Shown here piece by piece: positions 40,608 to 49,489 of a stretch of DNA of 64,000 bases (positions are counted from its first letter, which is position 1; each line of letters opens with the position of its first letter). Source of the stretch: Microbacterium sp. TPD7012 (GTDB lineage Bacteria > Actinomycetota > Actinomycetes > Actinomycetales > Microbacteriaceae); NCBI RefSeq assembly GCF_003075395.1, contig NZ_QDFV01000007.1:62622-126621 (forward strand), in the 5' to 3' direction. Position numbers and translations under genes: made by a program. The notes below the pieces were generated by a model. That model was not told where the DNA came from and searched no databases. It saw nothing but the letters and a program-made list of their open reading frames with translations.

Positions 40608-42521
40608 TCAGGCGTTCGCGTCCTGACGCTTGATGCGGGCGGTCTCGCGAGCGCGGGTGTTCTGATCCAGGTTCACCTTGCGGATGCGAACGACCTCCGG
40701 CGTCACCTCGACGCACTCGTCGTCACGGGCGAACTCGAGGCTCTCCTCGAGCGTCAGCTGACGCGGCGGGGTCATCGACTCGAACGTGTCGGAGCTCGCT
40801 GCACGCATGTTGGTGAGCTTCTTCTCCTTGGTGATGTTCACGTCCATGTCGTCGGCGCGCGAGTTCTCGCCGATGACCATGCCCTCGTAGACCTCCTGCG
40901 TGGGCTGCACGAAGAACGACATGCGCTCCTGCAGGGCGATCATCGCGAACGGGGTCACGACGCCCTGGCGGTCGGCGACGATCGAGCCGTTCTGGCGCGT
41001 GGTGATGTGTCCGGCCCACGGCTCGTAGCCGTGCGAGATCGCGTTGGCGATGCCGGTGCCACGGGTCGTGGTGAGGAACTCGCTGCGGAAGCCGATGAGG
41101 CCGCGCGACGGGACGATGAACTCCATGCGCACCCAGCCGGTGCCGTGGTTCGTCATGTTCTCCATGCGACCCTTGCGGCCGGCGAGCAGCTGCGTGATCG
41201 CGCCGAGGTGCTCCTCGGGCGTGTCGATCGTGAGGTGCTCGAACGGCTCGTGCGTCTTGCCGTCGATCTGCTTCGTGACGACCTGGGGCTTGCCCACCGT
41301 GAGCTCGAAGCCCTCGCGGCGCATGTTCTCGACGAGGATCGCGAGCGCGAGCTCGCCGCGTCCCTGCACCTCCCACGCGTCGGGGCGGCCGATGTCGACG
41401 ACCTTGAGCGAGACGTTGCCGATGAGCTCGCGGTCGAGACGGTCCTTGACCATGCGGGCGGTCAGCTTGTGGCCCTTGACCTTGCCCATGAGGGGCGAGG
41501 TGTTCGTGCCGATCGTCATCGAGATGGCGGGGTCGTCGACCGTGATCGCCGGAAGCGGGCGGACGTCCTCGGGGTCGGCGATCGTCTCGCCGATCGTGAT
41601 GTCCTCGAAGCCGGCGATGGCGACGATGTCACCGGGCGCCGCCGACTCCGCGGGGTAGCGCTCGAGGGCGCGGGTCTTCAGGAGCTCGGTGATGCGGGCG
41701 TTGCTGGTCGAGCCGTCGGCACGGACCCAGGCGACCGTCTGCCCCTTCTTCAGCGTGCCATTGAAGACGCGGAGGAGAGCGAGGCGACCGAGGAACGGGC
41801 TCGAGTCGAGGTTCGTGACCCAGGCCTGCAGCGGGGCCTCGTCGTCGTAGGACGGCGCCGGGATGTGCTCGAGGATGGCGCCGAAGAGCGGCTCCAGGTT
41901 CTCGTTGTCCGGCAGCGTGCCGTTCTCGGGGCGGTTCAGCGATGCGGCACCGGCGCGGCCGGAGGCGTACACGATCGGCACGTCGAGCAGCGCGTCGACG
42001 TCGAGATCCGGCACGTCGTCGACGAGGTCGGACGCGAGACCCAGGAGCAGGTCGTGGGCCTCCTCCTCGACCTCGGCGATGCGCGCGTCGGGACGGTCGG
42101 TCTTGTTGACCAGCAGGATGACGGGCAGCTTCGCCTCGAGCGCCTTGCGGAGCACGAAGCGGGTCTGCGGGAGCGGGCCCTCGCTGGCGTCGACGAGCAG
42201 CACGACGCCGTCGACCATGGAGAGGCCGCGCTCGACCTCTCCGCCGAAGTCGGCGTGACCGGGGGTGTCGATGACGTTGATCGTCACCTCGCCGTCGGTG
42301 GCGTGCACGCCCTTGTAGGTGATCGCCGTGTTCTTGGCGAGGATCGTGATGCCCTTCTCACGCTCGAGGTCGTTCGAGTCCATGGCGCGTTCGTCCACGT
42401 GGGCGTGTTCGCCGAAGGAGCCCGTCTGACGCAGCATGGCGTCGACGAGAGTGGTCTTGCCGTGGTCGACGTGCGCGACGATTGCGACGTTGCGGAGGTC
42501 AGAGCGGAGGGCGTGCGCCAT
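40608..42521 (-). CDS. typA: Translational GTPase TypA/BipA
   Basis: This 637-residue GTPase has the P-loop VAHVDHGKTTLVDAML near residue 18, switch II DTPGHADFGGEVERG and NKTDRPDARIAEV, followed by the elongation-factor-like domain 2, domain III, domain V and the TypA-specific C-terminal domain (GTGIANAISHGYEPWAGHIT, RQGVVTPFAMIALQERMSFF). It binds ribosomes and helps assembly and stress or cold adaptation. The start is supported by AGGACT eight bases upstream and by a -10 TATCCT at 42570-42575 on the minus strand. Confidence 0.95.
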   Translation of the reverse strand: MAHALRSDLRNVAIVAHVDHGKTTLVDAMLRQTGSFGEHAHVDERAMDSNDLEREKGITILAKNTAITYKGVHATDGEVTINVIDTPGHADFGGEVERGLSMVDGVVLLVDASEGPLPQTRFVLRKALEAKLPVILLVNKTDRPDARIAEVEEEAHDLLLGLASDLVDDVPDLDVDALLDVPIVYASGRAGAASLNRPENGTLPDNENLEPLFGAILEHIPAPSYDDEAPLQAWVTNLDSSPFLGRLALLRVFNGTLKKGQTVAWVRADGSTSNARITELLKTRALERYPAESAAPGDIVAIAGFEDITIGETIADPEDVRPLPAITVDDPAISMTIGTNTSPLMGKVKGHKLTARMVKDRLDRELIGNVSLKVVDIGRPDAWEVQGRGELALAILVENMRREGFELTVGKPQVVTKQIDGKTHEPFEHLTIDTPEEHLGAITQLLAGRKGRMENMTNHGTGWVRMEFIVPSRGLIGFRSEFLTTTRGTGIANAISHGYEPWAGHITTRQNGSIVADRQGVVTPFAMIALQERMSFFVQPTQEVYEGMVIGENSRADDMDVNITKEKKLTNMRAASSDTFESMTPPRQLTLEESLEFARDDECVEVTPEVVRIRKVNLDQNTRARETARIKRQDANA

Positions 42522-42569
42522 GCAGAAGTCCTAAAGAGGTGTGGGATTGCGCCGGGAAGCCGACGTTCC

Positions 42570-42575
42570 AGGATA
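42570..42575 (-). promoter_or_regulatory. -10 element TATCCT for typA
   Basis: TATCCT on the minus strand lies 48 bases before ATG 42521, giving a leader of about 40 bases with its own ribosome-binding site. Confidence 0.42.
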
Positions 42576-42610
42576 ACGCAAGCTGAGGGTCTGTTCCTGA
42601 GCGGACGTCG

Positions 42611-42616
42611 TAGCAT
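42611..42616 (+). promoter_or_regulatory. -10 element TAGCAT for the CPBP protease gene (leaderless)
   Basis: TAGCAT is followed by seven bases and then GTG 42624. This fixes the start in a frame that is open far upstream. Confidence 0.47.
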
Positions 42617-42623
42617 CGGGATC

Positions 42624-43430
42624 GTGACTTCCCGACCTGTCCCGGACCCCCTCTCCTGGGACCCTCCTGCACCCTCCCGCGGCCGCATCGGGTGGGAGAT
42701 CGCGATCGTGCTCGCGCTGGGCCTCGGCCAGTCCGCCGTGTACGCGATCGTGCAGCTCGCCTACCGGCTCACGGATGAGACGCCGCTGGCGGATCAGACC
42801 GCGACGCTCAACCCGTCGCGCAGCGACCGCGAGCTCTTCGATCTCATCTATCAGGTGCTGTCGATCGGATTCTCGCTCGTGCCGGTGCTGCTGGTGTGCT
42901 TCCTCCTCTGGCAGTCGCGCCGTCCGCACCTGGGCAGGCTGGGACTGGACGGCACGAGGATCGCAGCGGATGCCGGGCGCGGCATGCTCCTCGTCCTCGC
43001 CATCGGCATCCCCGGTCTGGCGCTCTACATCGCCGGACGCGCCTCGGGGCTCTTCGTCGCGGTGAATCCGGCGGGACTCGACGCGTACTGGTGGACTGTC
43101 CCCGTCCTGCTGCTCGCCGCCGCGCGGGCGTCGCTGCAGGAGGAGTTCGTCGTGCTCGGATATCTCTTCGCGCGCCTCCGGCAGCTCGGATGGAGTCCGT
43201 GGACCATCATCGTCTCCACCTCGGTGCTGCGTGCGAGCTACCACCTGTACCAGGGGCCCGGCGCGTTCATCGGGAATCTGGCGATGGGGCTGCTGTTCGG
43301 CTGGCTCTTCCAGCGCAGCGGTCGTCTGCTGCCGTTCCTCGTCGCGCACTTCCTGATCGACGCGACCGTGTTCGTCGGCTATCCCTGGGCGGCGGCGACC
43401 TGGCCGGAGCTCTTCGGACTGCCGAGCTGA
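42624..43430 (+). CDS. CPBP-family intramembrane metalloprotease
   Basis: This 268-residue protein has about seven hydrophobic segments and the CPBP (Abi) motifs: EE in RASLQEEFVVLGYLFARLRQ near residue 170, RASYHLYQGPGAFIGNLAMG and LVAHFLIDATVFVGY. The Arg that usually follows the EE pair (EExxxR) is replaced (EEFVVLG), though the Glu and His metal ligands remain. The family includes CAAX prenyl-type proteases and bacteriocin-immunity proteins. The substrate is unknown. GTG 42624 is chosen because of the -10 element seven bases upstream. Confidence 0.83.
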   Translation: MTSRPVPDPLSWDPPAPSRGRIGWEIAIVLALGLGQSAVYAIVQLAYRLTDETPLADQTATLNPSRSDRELFDLIYQVLSIGFSLVPVLLVCFLLWQSRRPHLGRLGLDGTRIAADAGRGMLLVLAIGIPGLALYIAGRASGLFVAVNPAGLDAYWWTVPVLLLAAARASLQEEFVVLGYLFARLRQLGWSPWTIIVSTSVLRASYHLYQGPGAFIGNLAMGLLFGWLFQRSGRLLPFLVAHFLIDATVFVGYPWAAATWPELFGLPS

Positions 43431-43437
43431 GACGGGG

Positions 43438-44004
43438 TCAGCCGGCGTTCGCGATGAACACGGCCACCGCGGCCCAGACCAGGATGACGGCCAGGGCGAG
43501 GAGAGCGGGACGATCCCAGCTCCGCCGGATGGGAGCATCGGCGGCGGGATCGGACGCCTCCCAGCGATCGCGGATGTCGGTCAGATCGCGCAGGCTGGCC
43601 GGGGCTTTGGGCTCCTCGTCCTGCCGACCCGCGGCGCGCCGCTGCCGCGCCCTGGCCGGCCCGCCGTAGCACGTGACGTCGGTGCCGTCATCGAGCGAGA
43701 AGACGAGCTGCCAGCGCAGATCGATGTCACGCACACGACGCCACCCGAAGGTCGTGCGTCGCAGCATGTTCTGCACGGTCGCCTCCGCGTCGTCGATGCG
43801 GACGAACGAGACGAAGGCGACCTCGTACACGACCCACAGCCCGAGGAGGATCCACGGTGCGAGCAGCAGCGACTGCCCCCACCCCGCGCGCACGACGGCA
43901 TCGCCGAGCAGGAACAGCGCGAGCAGCGAGCAGAGGACGAGGAAGACCGGACCGGAGGCCGCACGGAAAGTCCGTGCGGCCCCCGATCCTGGATCGGTCG
44001 GCAC
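43438..44004 (-). CDS. PH-domain-like membrane protein
   Basis: This 188-residue protein has two N-terminal hydrophobic segments (GPVFLVLCSLLALFLLGDAV, LLLAPWILLGLWVVYEVAFV), a PH-like beta domain (VRIDDAEATVQNMLRRTTFG, then WQLVFSLDDGTDVTCYGGP) and a C-terminal helix (LALAVILVWAAVAVFIANAG). The TTFGWRRVRDIDLRW segment is typical of bacterial PH-like domains. Function unknown. The GTG start is two bases after the stop of the double-ATPase gene, so it sits at the end of the first peptide-transporter operon. It is convergent with the CPBP gene. Confidence 0.7.
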   Translation of the reverse strand: MPTDPGSGAARTFRAASGPVFLVLCSLLALFLLGDAVVRAGWGQSLLLAPWILLGLWVVYEVAFVSFVRIDDAEATVQNMLRRTTFGWRRVRDIDLRWQLVFSLDDGTDVTCYGGPARARQRRAAGRQDEEPKAPASLRDLTDIRDRWEASDPAADAPIRRSWDRPALLALAVILVWAAVAVFIANAG

Positions 44005-44006
44005 GT

Positions 44007-45680
44007 TCAGCGCCCGCCGAGCGGGATCGACGCCCCGGGGATCGCCTTGAGGAGCCGGTCGGTGTACTCCTGCTGGGGGTTGGCGAAGATCTCGTCGACA
44101 GTTCCCTGTTCGACGACCTTCCCCTTCTCCATGACGCAGACGAGGTCGCTCGACACGCGCACGACAGCGAGGTCGTGCGTGATGAACAGGTACGTCAGGT
44201 TCAGCTCCGACTGCAGCTCGGCGAGCAGCTTCAGGATCTGATCCTGCACCAGCACGTCGAGCGCCGAGACGGCCTCGTCGAGCACGACGATGTCCGGCTT
44301 GAGCGCGAGCGCCCGGGCGATCGCGACGCGCTGCCGCTGTCCGCCGGAGAGCTCGTTCGCGTATCGGGTCGCGAGCGTCCTCGGCAGCGCCACCTGGTCG
44401 AGAAGCTCCTCGACGCGTTCGCGCTGCGAAGCCCGATCCCCCACACCGTGGATCTGGAGCGGCTCGGAGATCGTGTTCCCGATGTTGCGCAGCGGGTCCA
44501 GCGATCCGTACGGATCCTGGAACACGGGCTGCATGCGGCGGCGCAGCCCGAACGCCTGCGCGTTCGAGAGCTTCGACACATCCTGACCGTCGATCTCGAT
44601 GGTGCCGCTCGTGGGCTCCTCGAGCTTGAGCACCATCTTGGCGACCGTCGACTTGCCGGAACCCGACTCGCCGACGAGGGCGAGCGTCTTCCCGCGCGGG
44701 ATGTCGAAGGAGACGTCGTCGACCGCACGGAACGCCTCGCTGCGGAAGTTCCCCTGACGGATCTTGTAGTCCTTCGTGAGTCCCGCCACCCGCACGGTCG
44801 GCGGGATGTCCGCGAGGTCCTCGAGCGTCTCGATGCCGCGGTCCTCGACGACGGCCTGGATGCGCTGCGAGGCGACGCTCGGGGCTGCACCCACGAGTCG
44901 TTGCGTGTACGGATGCTGCGGATTCTCGAGGATCTGCCTGCTCGGGCCGGCCTCGACGATGTTGCCGTTGCTCATCACGATGATCTTCTCGGCGCGCTCG
45001 GCCGCGAGGCCGAGGTCGTGAGTGATGAGGAGCACCGAGGTGCCCTTGTCACGCGTGAGCGTCGCCATGTGATCGAGGATGACCCGCTGCACCGTCACGT
45101 CGAGCGCCGAGGTCGGCTCGTCGGCGATCAGGAGCTTCGGGTCGGCGGCCAGTCCGATGCCGATCAGCGCACGCTGGCGCATGCCGCCGGAGAACTGGTG
45201 CGGGAACTGGTGCAGGCGTCGCTCGGCGTCGCCGAGTCCTGCCTGCTGCAGCACCTCGATCGCCCGCGCCTTCACATCCGCCTTGCCACGGGCGATCCCG
45301 TTCGCGCGGATCGCCTCCTTGACCTGGAAGCCGATGCTCCACACCGGGTTGAGGTTCGACATCGGATCCTGCGGGACGAAGCCGATCTCGCGGCCGCGGA
45401 CGGTCTCGATCTCGTGGCGCCCGAGCGTGGTGAGCTCGCGGCCGTCGAGGGTGATCGATCCGCCCGTGATCGTTCCGGTGCCGGGAAGCAGGTTCACGAT
45501 GGCACTGGCGGTCGTGGACTTGCCCGAGCCGGACTCGCCCACGATGGCGACGGTCTCGCCGGGGAAGATGTCGAAGCTCGCGCCGTGCAGGACCTCGCGG
45601 AGACCCTCCTGTGTGCGGAACGCGACCTTGAGGTCGCGCACGCTCAGCAGCGGCACCTGTTCGGGAGTGCGCTCGCTCAT
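44007..45680 (-). CDS. Peptide ABC transporter, fused double ATPase (DppD-DppF type)
   Basis: This 557-residue protein has two complete nucleotide-binding domains. Domain 1: Walker [21 protein letters not shown] near residue 48, signature [12 protein letters not shown], Walker [13 protein letters not shown]. Domain 2: Walker [20 protein letters not shown] near residue 335, signature [15 protein letters not shown], Walker [13 protein letters not shown]. Each ends with the oligopeptide-transporter extension ([11 protein letters not shown] and [11 protein letters not shown]). It powers the importer formed with the permeases at 45677 and 46614. Its start overlaps the permease stop (ATGA). Confidence 0.9.
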   Translation of the reverse strand: MSERTPEQVPLLSVRDLKVAFRTQEGLREVLHGASFDIFPGETVAIVGESGSGKSTTASAIVNLLPGTGTITGGSITLDGRELTTLGRHEIETVRGREIGFVPQDPMSNLNPVWSIGFQVKEAIRANGIARGKADVKARAIEVLQQAGLGDAERRLHQFPHQFSGGMRQRALIGIGLAADPKLLIADEPTSALDVTVQRVILDHMATLTRDKGTSVLLITHDLGLAAERAEKIIVMSNGNIVEAGPSRQILENPQHPYTQRLVGAAPSVASQRIQAVVEDRGIETLEDLADIPPTVRVAGLTKDYKIRQGNFRSEAFRAVDDVSFDIPRGKTLALVGESGSGKSTVAKMVLKLEEPTSGTIEIDGQDVSKLSNAQAFGLRRRMQPVFQDPYGSLDPLRNIGNTISEPLQIHGVGDRASQRERVEELLDQVALPRTLATRYANELSGGQRQRVAIARALALKPDIVVLDEAVSALDVLVQDQILKLLAELQSELNLTYLFITHDLAVVRVSSDLVCVMEKGKVVEQGTVDEIFANPQQEYTDRLLKAIPGASIPLGGR

Positions 45681-46621
45681 CGGCGTGCCCTCGCTCTCGG
45701 ATCGATGGCGTCTCGGATGAGCTCGCCCAGGGTCACGAACGCGAGCACGGCGAGCGTGAGCGCGATCGACGGATAGATGAGCGCCATCGGCGCCACCCGG
45801 AGCGACGACTGTGCCGCGCTGATGTCATTTCCCCACGACATGGTGTCGCTTCCCAGGCCGACGCCGAGGAACGACAGGGTCGCCTCGGCGACGATCGATG
45901 CCGCGAGCGACAGCGTCGAGACGACGAGCAGCGGCGCCAGGGCGTTCGGGATGACGTGTCCGACGAGCGTGCCGAACTTGGAGCGTCCGAGCGCACGAGA
46001 GGCGACCACGAAGTCCGCCTGACGTACCCGGAGGACCTCCGCACGCACGACACGCGCGGTGGACGCCCAGGCGAAACCACCGATCGCGAACGCGAGGACC
46101 GGAACGGAGCGGTACTGCGAGAAGACCGTCATGACGACCACGGCGGCGAGGATGTAGGGAATGGCGAAGAAGATGTCGCCGATGCGCGACAGCAGCGAGT
46201 CCAGCCATCCGCCGTAGAAGCCGGCGAGCGCACCCATGATGAGGCCGACGATCGAGCCGATCGCTGTGGCCAGCAGACCGACGGCGAGCGAGGTCTGCGC
46301 GCCCCAGACGATGCGGGCGTAGATGTCGCAGCCCTGGAACGTGAATCCGAGCGGATGCCCGTCCGTCGGTCCGGCATTGCTGTTGCCCAGTTCGCACCCG
46401 CTGTTCGGCGGGGTCGATGTGAACAGCGTCGGCCAGAGCGCCATCACCAGGAAGAAGAGTGCGAGCACGACCGAGAACCAGAACAGCGGACGCCGCCGGA
46501 GGTCGGTCCACGCATCGCGCCACAGGTTGCGCGGCTTCTCCGCGATGCGCACGGCGTCGACGGAGATGCTCTCCGTCTCGACGGGCGCGACGAAGTGATT
46601 CTGCGAGTTGGGGTCATGCAT
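45677..46621 (-). CDS. Peptide ABC transporter permease (DppC type)
   Basis: This 314-residue permease has an N-terminal cytoplasmic segment, a first helix (FWFSVVLALFFLVMALWPTL), an extracytoplasmic loop containing PLGFTFQGCDIYARIVWGAQ, four or five more helices and the EAA-type loop SRALGRSKFGTLVGHVIPNAL. The PLGTD-like start of the loop is typical of DppC/OppC proteins. It overlaps both neighbours (start eight bases inside the DppB-type gene, stop in an ATGA with the ATPase gene). Confidence 0.9.
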   Translation of the reverse strand: MHDPNSQNHFVAPVETESISVDAVRIAEKPRNLWRDAWTDLRRRPLFWFSVVLALFFLVMALWPTLFTSTPPNSGCELGNSNAGPTDGHPLGFTFQGCDIYARIVWGAQTSLAVGLLATAIGSIVGLIMGALAGFYGGWLDSLLSRIGDIFFAIPYILAAVVVMTVFSQYRSVPVLAFAIGGFAWASTARVVRAEVLRVRQADFVVASRALGRSKFGTLVGHVIPNALAPLLVVSTLSLAASIVAEATLSFLGVGLGSDTMSWGNDISAAQSSLRVAPMALIYPSIALTLAVLAFVTLGELIRDAIDPRARARR

Positions 46622-47540
46622 AGCGGATCCTTGGGTCGAGCAGACCGTAGAGCAGGTCGATGACGAGGTTGACCAGGACGTACAGGATCACGAACACCGT
46701 GACGAAGGAGACCACGGTGGGGCCCTCGTTGCGGATCGCGGCCTGGTACAGCGTGTTGCCGACGCCGGGGACGTTGAAGATCCCCTCGGTCACGGTCGCT
46801 CCGACCAGCAGCACACCGAAGTTGGTGGCCGAGTTGGTGATCACGGGGATCAGCGAGTTGCGCAGCACGTGCACCGGGATCACCCGACTGCGCGAGAGCC
46901 CCTTGCTGTAGGCGGTGCGCACCCAGTCCTGGTTGAGCGTGTCGATCACGGAGCTCCGCATCAGACGCATGCTGACCGCGAACAGACTGAAGCCGAGCAC
47001 GATCGCCGGTAGCCACAGGCCGCCCCAGTCGTTGTCGGAGCCCACTGTGGGTTTGAACCAGCCGAGCTGGATCGCCAGGAAGTACTGCGCGAGGAACGCG
47101 ACCACGAAGATCGGGATGGCGATGGCGACGAGGGCGATGCCGAGCATCGCGTGATCGAAGACCTTGCCCTTGCGCAGCGCCGAGATCGTGCCGATGACGA
47201 TCGCGAGCGTGAACTCGATGGCGATCGCCATGACCGCCAGGCGCCCTGTGACCGGGAGGGTCTCTGCGAGGACCTCCGAGACCGGACGGCCGGAGAACGT
47301 GTTTCCGAGGTCGCCCTGGAACACACCGGTGATGTAGTACCAGTACTGCACGAGGAACGGATCGTTCAGGTGGTACTGCTCACGCAGCTGCTCCACGACC
47401 GCAGGGTTCGGGGTGCGGTCGCCGAACAGGGCGAGGATCGGATCGCCGGGCATGGCGAACACGAGGAAGTAGATGAGCAGGGTGGCTCCGAAGAAAACCG
47501 GAATCACCTGCAGAAGACGTCTGAGGATGTAGCCGAACAT
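46614..47540 (-). CDS. Peptide ABC transporter permease (DppB type)
   Basis: This 308-residue permease has MFGYILRRLLQVIPVFFGAT at its start, the DppB-type loop VFAMPGDPILALFGDRTPNP, SGRPVSEVLAETLPVTGRLA and the EAA loop VRTAYSKGLSRSRVIPVHVL, with six helices. It forms the channel with the DppC-type partner. I chose ATG 47540 because the family starts at MxxYILRR; a GTG at 47582 would add 14 residues. The upstream gene for the binding protein is 99 bases away with a strong hairpin in the gap. Confidence 0.88.
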   Translation of the reverse strand: MFGYILRRLLQVIPVFFGATLLIYFLVFAMPGDPILALFGDRTPNPAVVEQLREQYHLNDPFLVQYWYYITGVFQGDLGNTFSGRPVSEVLAETLPVTGRLAVMAIAIEFTLAIVIGTISALRKGKVFDHAMLGIALVAIAIPIFVVAFLAQYFLAIQLGWFKPTVGSDNDWGGLWLPAIVLGFSLFAVSMRLMRSSVIDTLNQDWVRTAYSKGLSRSRVIPVHVLRNSLIPVITNSATNFGVLLVGATVTEGIFNVPGVGNTLYQAAIRNEGPTVVSFVTVFVILYVLVNLVIDLLYGLLDPRIRYA

Positions 47541-47589
47541 CTGTGGTCCCGTTGCGAGGAGGCGGAAAAGCTTGTCGAACACAGCCCGC

Positions 47590-47619
47590 GAGGCGGTGAC
47601 GACGAATCGTCACCGCCTC
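47590..47619 (-). repeat. 13-bp perfect hairpin between the binding-protein and permease genes
   Basis: GAGGCGGTGACGA (47590-47602) pairs without mismatch with TCGTCACCGCCTC (47607-47619) over a four-base CGAA loop. It starts 20 bases past the binding-protein stop, with no U-run after it. This arrangement usually protects the upstream mRNA and lowers expression of the genes after it, giving more binding protein than permease. Confidence 0.75.
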
Positions 47620-47639
47620 ACAGGTGAGTGCCGTCCGGC

Positions 47640-49271
47640 TTACTCGCCGTCCTTCGTGACCTGGTAGAGGATCGGCCAGGTGTCCCAGCCGAACTCGACG
47701 TTGTCGACCGACTCGCCCCAGGCGCCCATGGCGTTGGTGTACCAGAGCGGGATGGCGGGCAGGTCCTTGAACAGGATCTCCTGCGCCTCCTGGAACTTCG
47801 TGATGCCCTCTTCGACGTCGGCAGCGGATGCGCCCTCATCGAGGAGTGCGTCGAACTCGGGGTTCGAGTAGTCGCCGTCGTTCGAACCGGCACCGGTGCC
47901 GAAGAGCGGGCCGAGGCCGTTGAACATCGACGGGTAGTCGAACTGCCATCCGGTGCGGAAGGCGGTGGTCGACTGACGCTCGGTGATCAGCGTGCGGTGC
48001 TCGGCGAAGGTCGGGATCGGGTTGCCGGAGGCCTCGATGCCGAGGTTGTTCTTCAGCTGGTTGGCGATGGCGTCGACCCAGCCCTGGTTGGGGCCGTCCG
48101 CGTTGTACTGGATCTGGAACGATCCGGTCCACGGTGCGATGGCGTCGGCCTCGGCCCACAGCTCCTTCGCCTTCTCGGGGTCGAACTCGAGCACCTCGGA
48201 ACCGGGGATGTCCTCGGAGTAGCCGTCGATCACCGGAGAGGTGAAGTCCTTCATCGGGGTGCGGGTGCCGCTGAAGACCACATCGGTGATCTCCTCACGG
48301 TTGATCGCGTGCGAGATCGCCGCACGTCGCAGCTGACCCTCTTCACCGCTGAAGTGCTCGAGGCGCTCCGGGATCGTGATGGTCGCGTTGGCCGCTGCCG
48401 GCTGGTTCACCGTGCGACCCTCGAAGTCGCTCTCGAACGTCTGCAGGGCGCTGTCCGGGATCTCCTGGAGGATGTCGAGGTTGCCGCCCTGGAGGTCGGC
48501 GTAGGCGGCATCGGTGCTGGCGTAGAGGATCATGTCCACGCCGCCGTTCACCGCCTCACGGGGACCGGTGTAGTCCTCGTTCTTGATGAGGTCGATGCTC
48601 TCGTTGTGCTTCCACGCGCCCTCTTCGGCGAAGACGTACGGGCCATTGCCGATCGGGTTCTCGCCGAAGGCCTCGAGGTCGTCCCATGCCGCTGCGGGGA
48701 GCGGGAAGAACGCCGTGTAGCCGAGGCGCAGCGGGAAGTCCGACTCGGGCTGCTTCAGCTTCACCGTGAAGGTGAGGTCGTCGACGACCTTGAGGCCGGA
48801 GAGCTCCGGGACGTTCTCGTCGTAGGAGAAGCCCTCGATGGACTCGAAGAAGTAGCTCGAGAGCTGCTTGTTGTCGAGCGCCGAACCGTAGTTCCAGGCC
48901 TTGACGAACGACTCGGCGTCGACCGGGTCGCCGTTCGCGAAGGTCTGGTCGGCCTTGATCTTGATCGTGTAGGTCTGCGCGTCGTCGGTCTCGATGGACT
49001 CGGCGAGGTCGTTGTGCACGGCGCCCTCGGCGTCGTAGTACACGAGACCGGCGAAGATGCTCTGCAGCACGAGGCCGCCGCCGACCTCGTTGGTGTTCGT
49101 GGGGATCAGCGGGTTCTGCGGCTCGGTGTTGTTGACCGAGATGATCGCCGTGGCGTCACCGGACGACTCCTCGGCGGGCTCGTTGCCCCCGCCGCTCGCG
49201 CAGCCCGCGAGAGTCAGGGCCCCGATCAGGAAAAATGCGCTGCCCGCGAGGGCGATCTTGTTGCGCTTCAC
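47640..49271 (-). CDS. Peptide ABC transporter substrate-binding lipoprotein
   Basis: This 543-residue lipoprotein has a signal peptide with lipobox LTLAGC at about residues 20-25 (KIALAGSAFFLIGALTLAGC), an Asp/Glu/Ser-rich linker, and the SBP-family-5 fold: NVPELSGLKVVDDLTFTVKL, PIGNGPYVFAEEGAWKHNES and RRAAISHAINREEI. It would be anchored to the outer face of the membrane and bind peptides for the importer encoded downstream. The GTG start has AGGAGG eight bases upstream. It heads the operon ending at 43438. Confidence 0.92.
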   Translation of the reverse strand: MKRNKIALAGSAFFLIGALTLAGCASGGGNEPAEESSGDATAIISVNNTEPQNPLIPTNTNEVGGGLVLQSIFAGLVYYDAEGAVHNDLAESIETDDAQTYTIKIKADQTFANGDPVDAESFVKAWNYGSALDNKQLSSYFFESIEGFSYDENVPELSGLKVVDDLTFTVKLKQPESDFPLRLGYTAFFPLPAAAWDDLEAFGENPIGNGPYVFAEEGAWKHNESIDLIKNEDYTGPREAVNGGVDMILYASTDAAYADLQGGNLDILQEIPDSALQTFESDFEGRTVNQPAAANATITIPERLEHFSGEEGQLRRAAISHAINREEITDVVFSGTRTPMKDFTSPVIDGYSEDIPGSEVLEFDPEKAKELWAEADAIAPWTGSFQIQYNADGPNQGWVDAIANQLKNNLGIEASGNPIPTFAEHRTLITERQSTTAFRTGWQFDYPSMFNGLGPLFGTGAGSNDGDYSNPEFDALLDEGASAADVEEGITKFQEAQEILFKDLPAIPLWYTNAMGAWGESVDNVEFGWDTWPILYQVTKDGE

Positions 49272-49286
49272 TTTGTGTCCTCCTGG

Positions 49287-49386
49287 ACTGTTACTCAGAC
49301 TGCGCGCTCACCGTTGAACACGTAGGGATAGTCGAGCGTAACCCGGGGTCGGGCTCGCGAACGCACTCAGCTAACGAACTGTTACT
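49287..49386 (-). promoter_or_regulatory. Upstream region of the binding-protein gene with a repeated ACTGTTACT motif
   Basis: ACTGTTACT occurs at 49287-49295 and again at 49378-49386 in the same orientation, followed by CAG and GAG respectively. A possible -10 on the minus strand, TACGCT, lies at 49335-49340. Around the upstream copy an imperfect inverted repeat CTCAG...CTGAG is seen. These may be regulator sites, but the regulator is unknown. Confidence 0.35.
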
Positions 49387-49432
49387 GAGTGGTGACCATC
49401 CGTAACATCCGCGAAACACCCGGAAAGACGCG

Positions 49433-49469
49433 ACGGAGCCGCGCTCCCCGGCGAGGAGCGCGACTCCGT
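49433..49469 (-). terminator. Terminator hairpin after gcvP
   Basis: Fifteen-base arms at 49433-49447 and 49455-49469 pair with a single mismatch over a seven-base loop. The hairpin lies 21 bases beyond the gcvP stop. The tail on the minus strand contains only CTTTCC, so the U-tract is weak. Confidence 0.68.
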
Positions 49470-49489
49470 TCAGATGGGTCGATCCGGTG

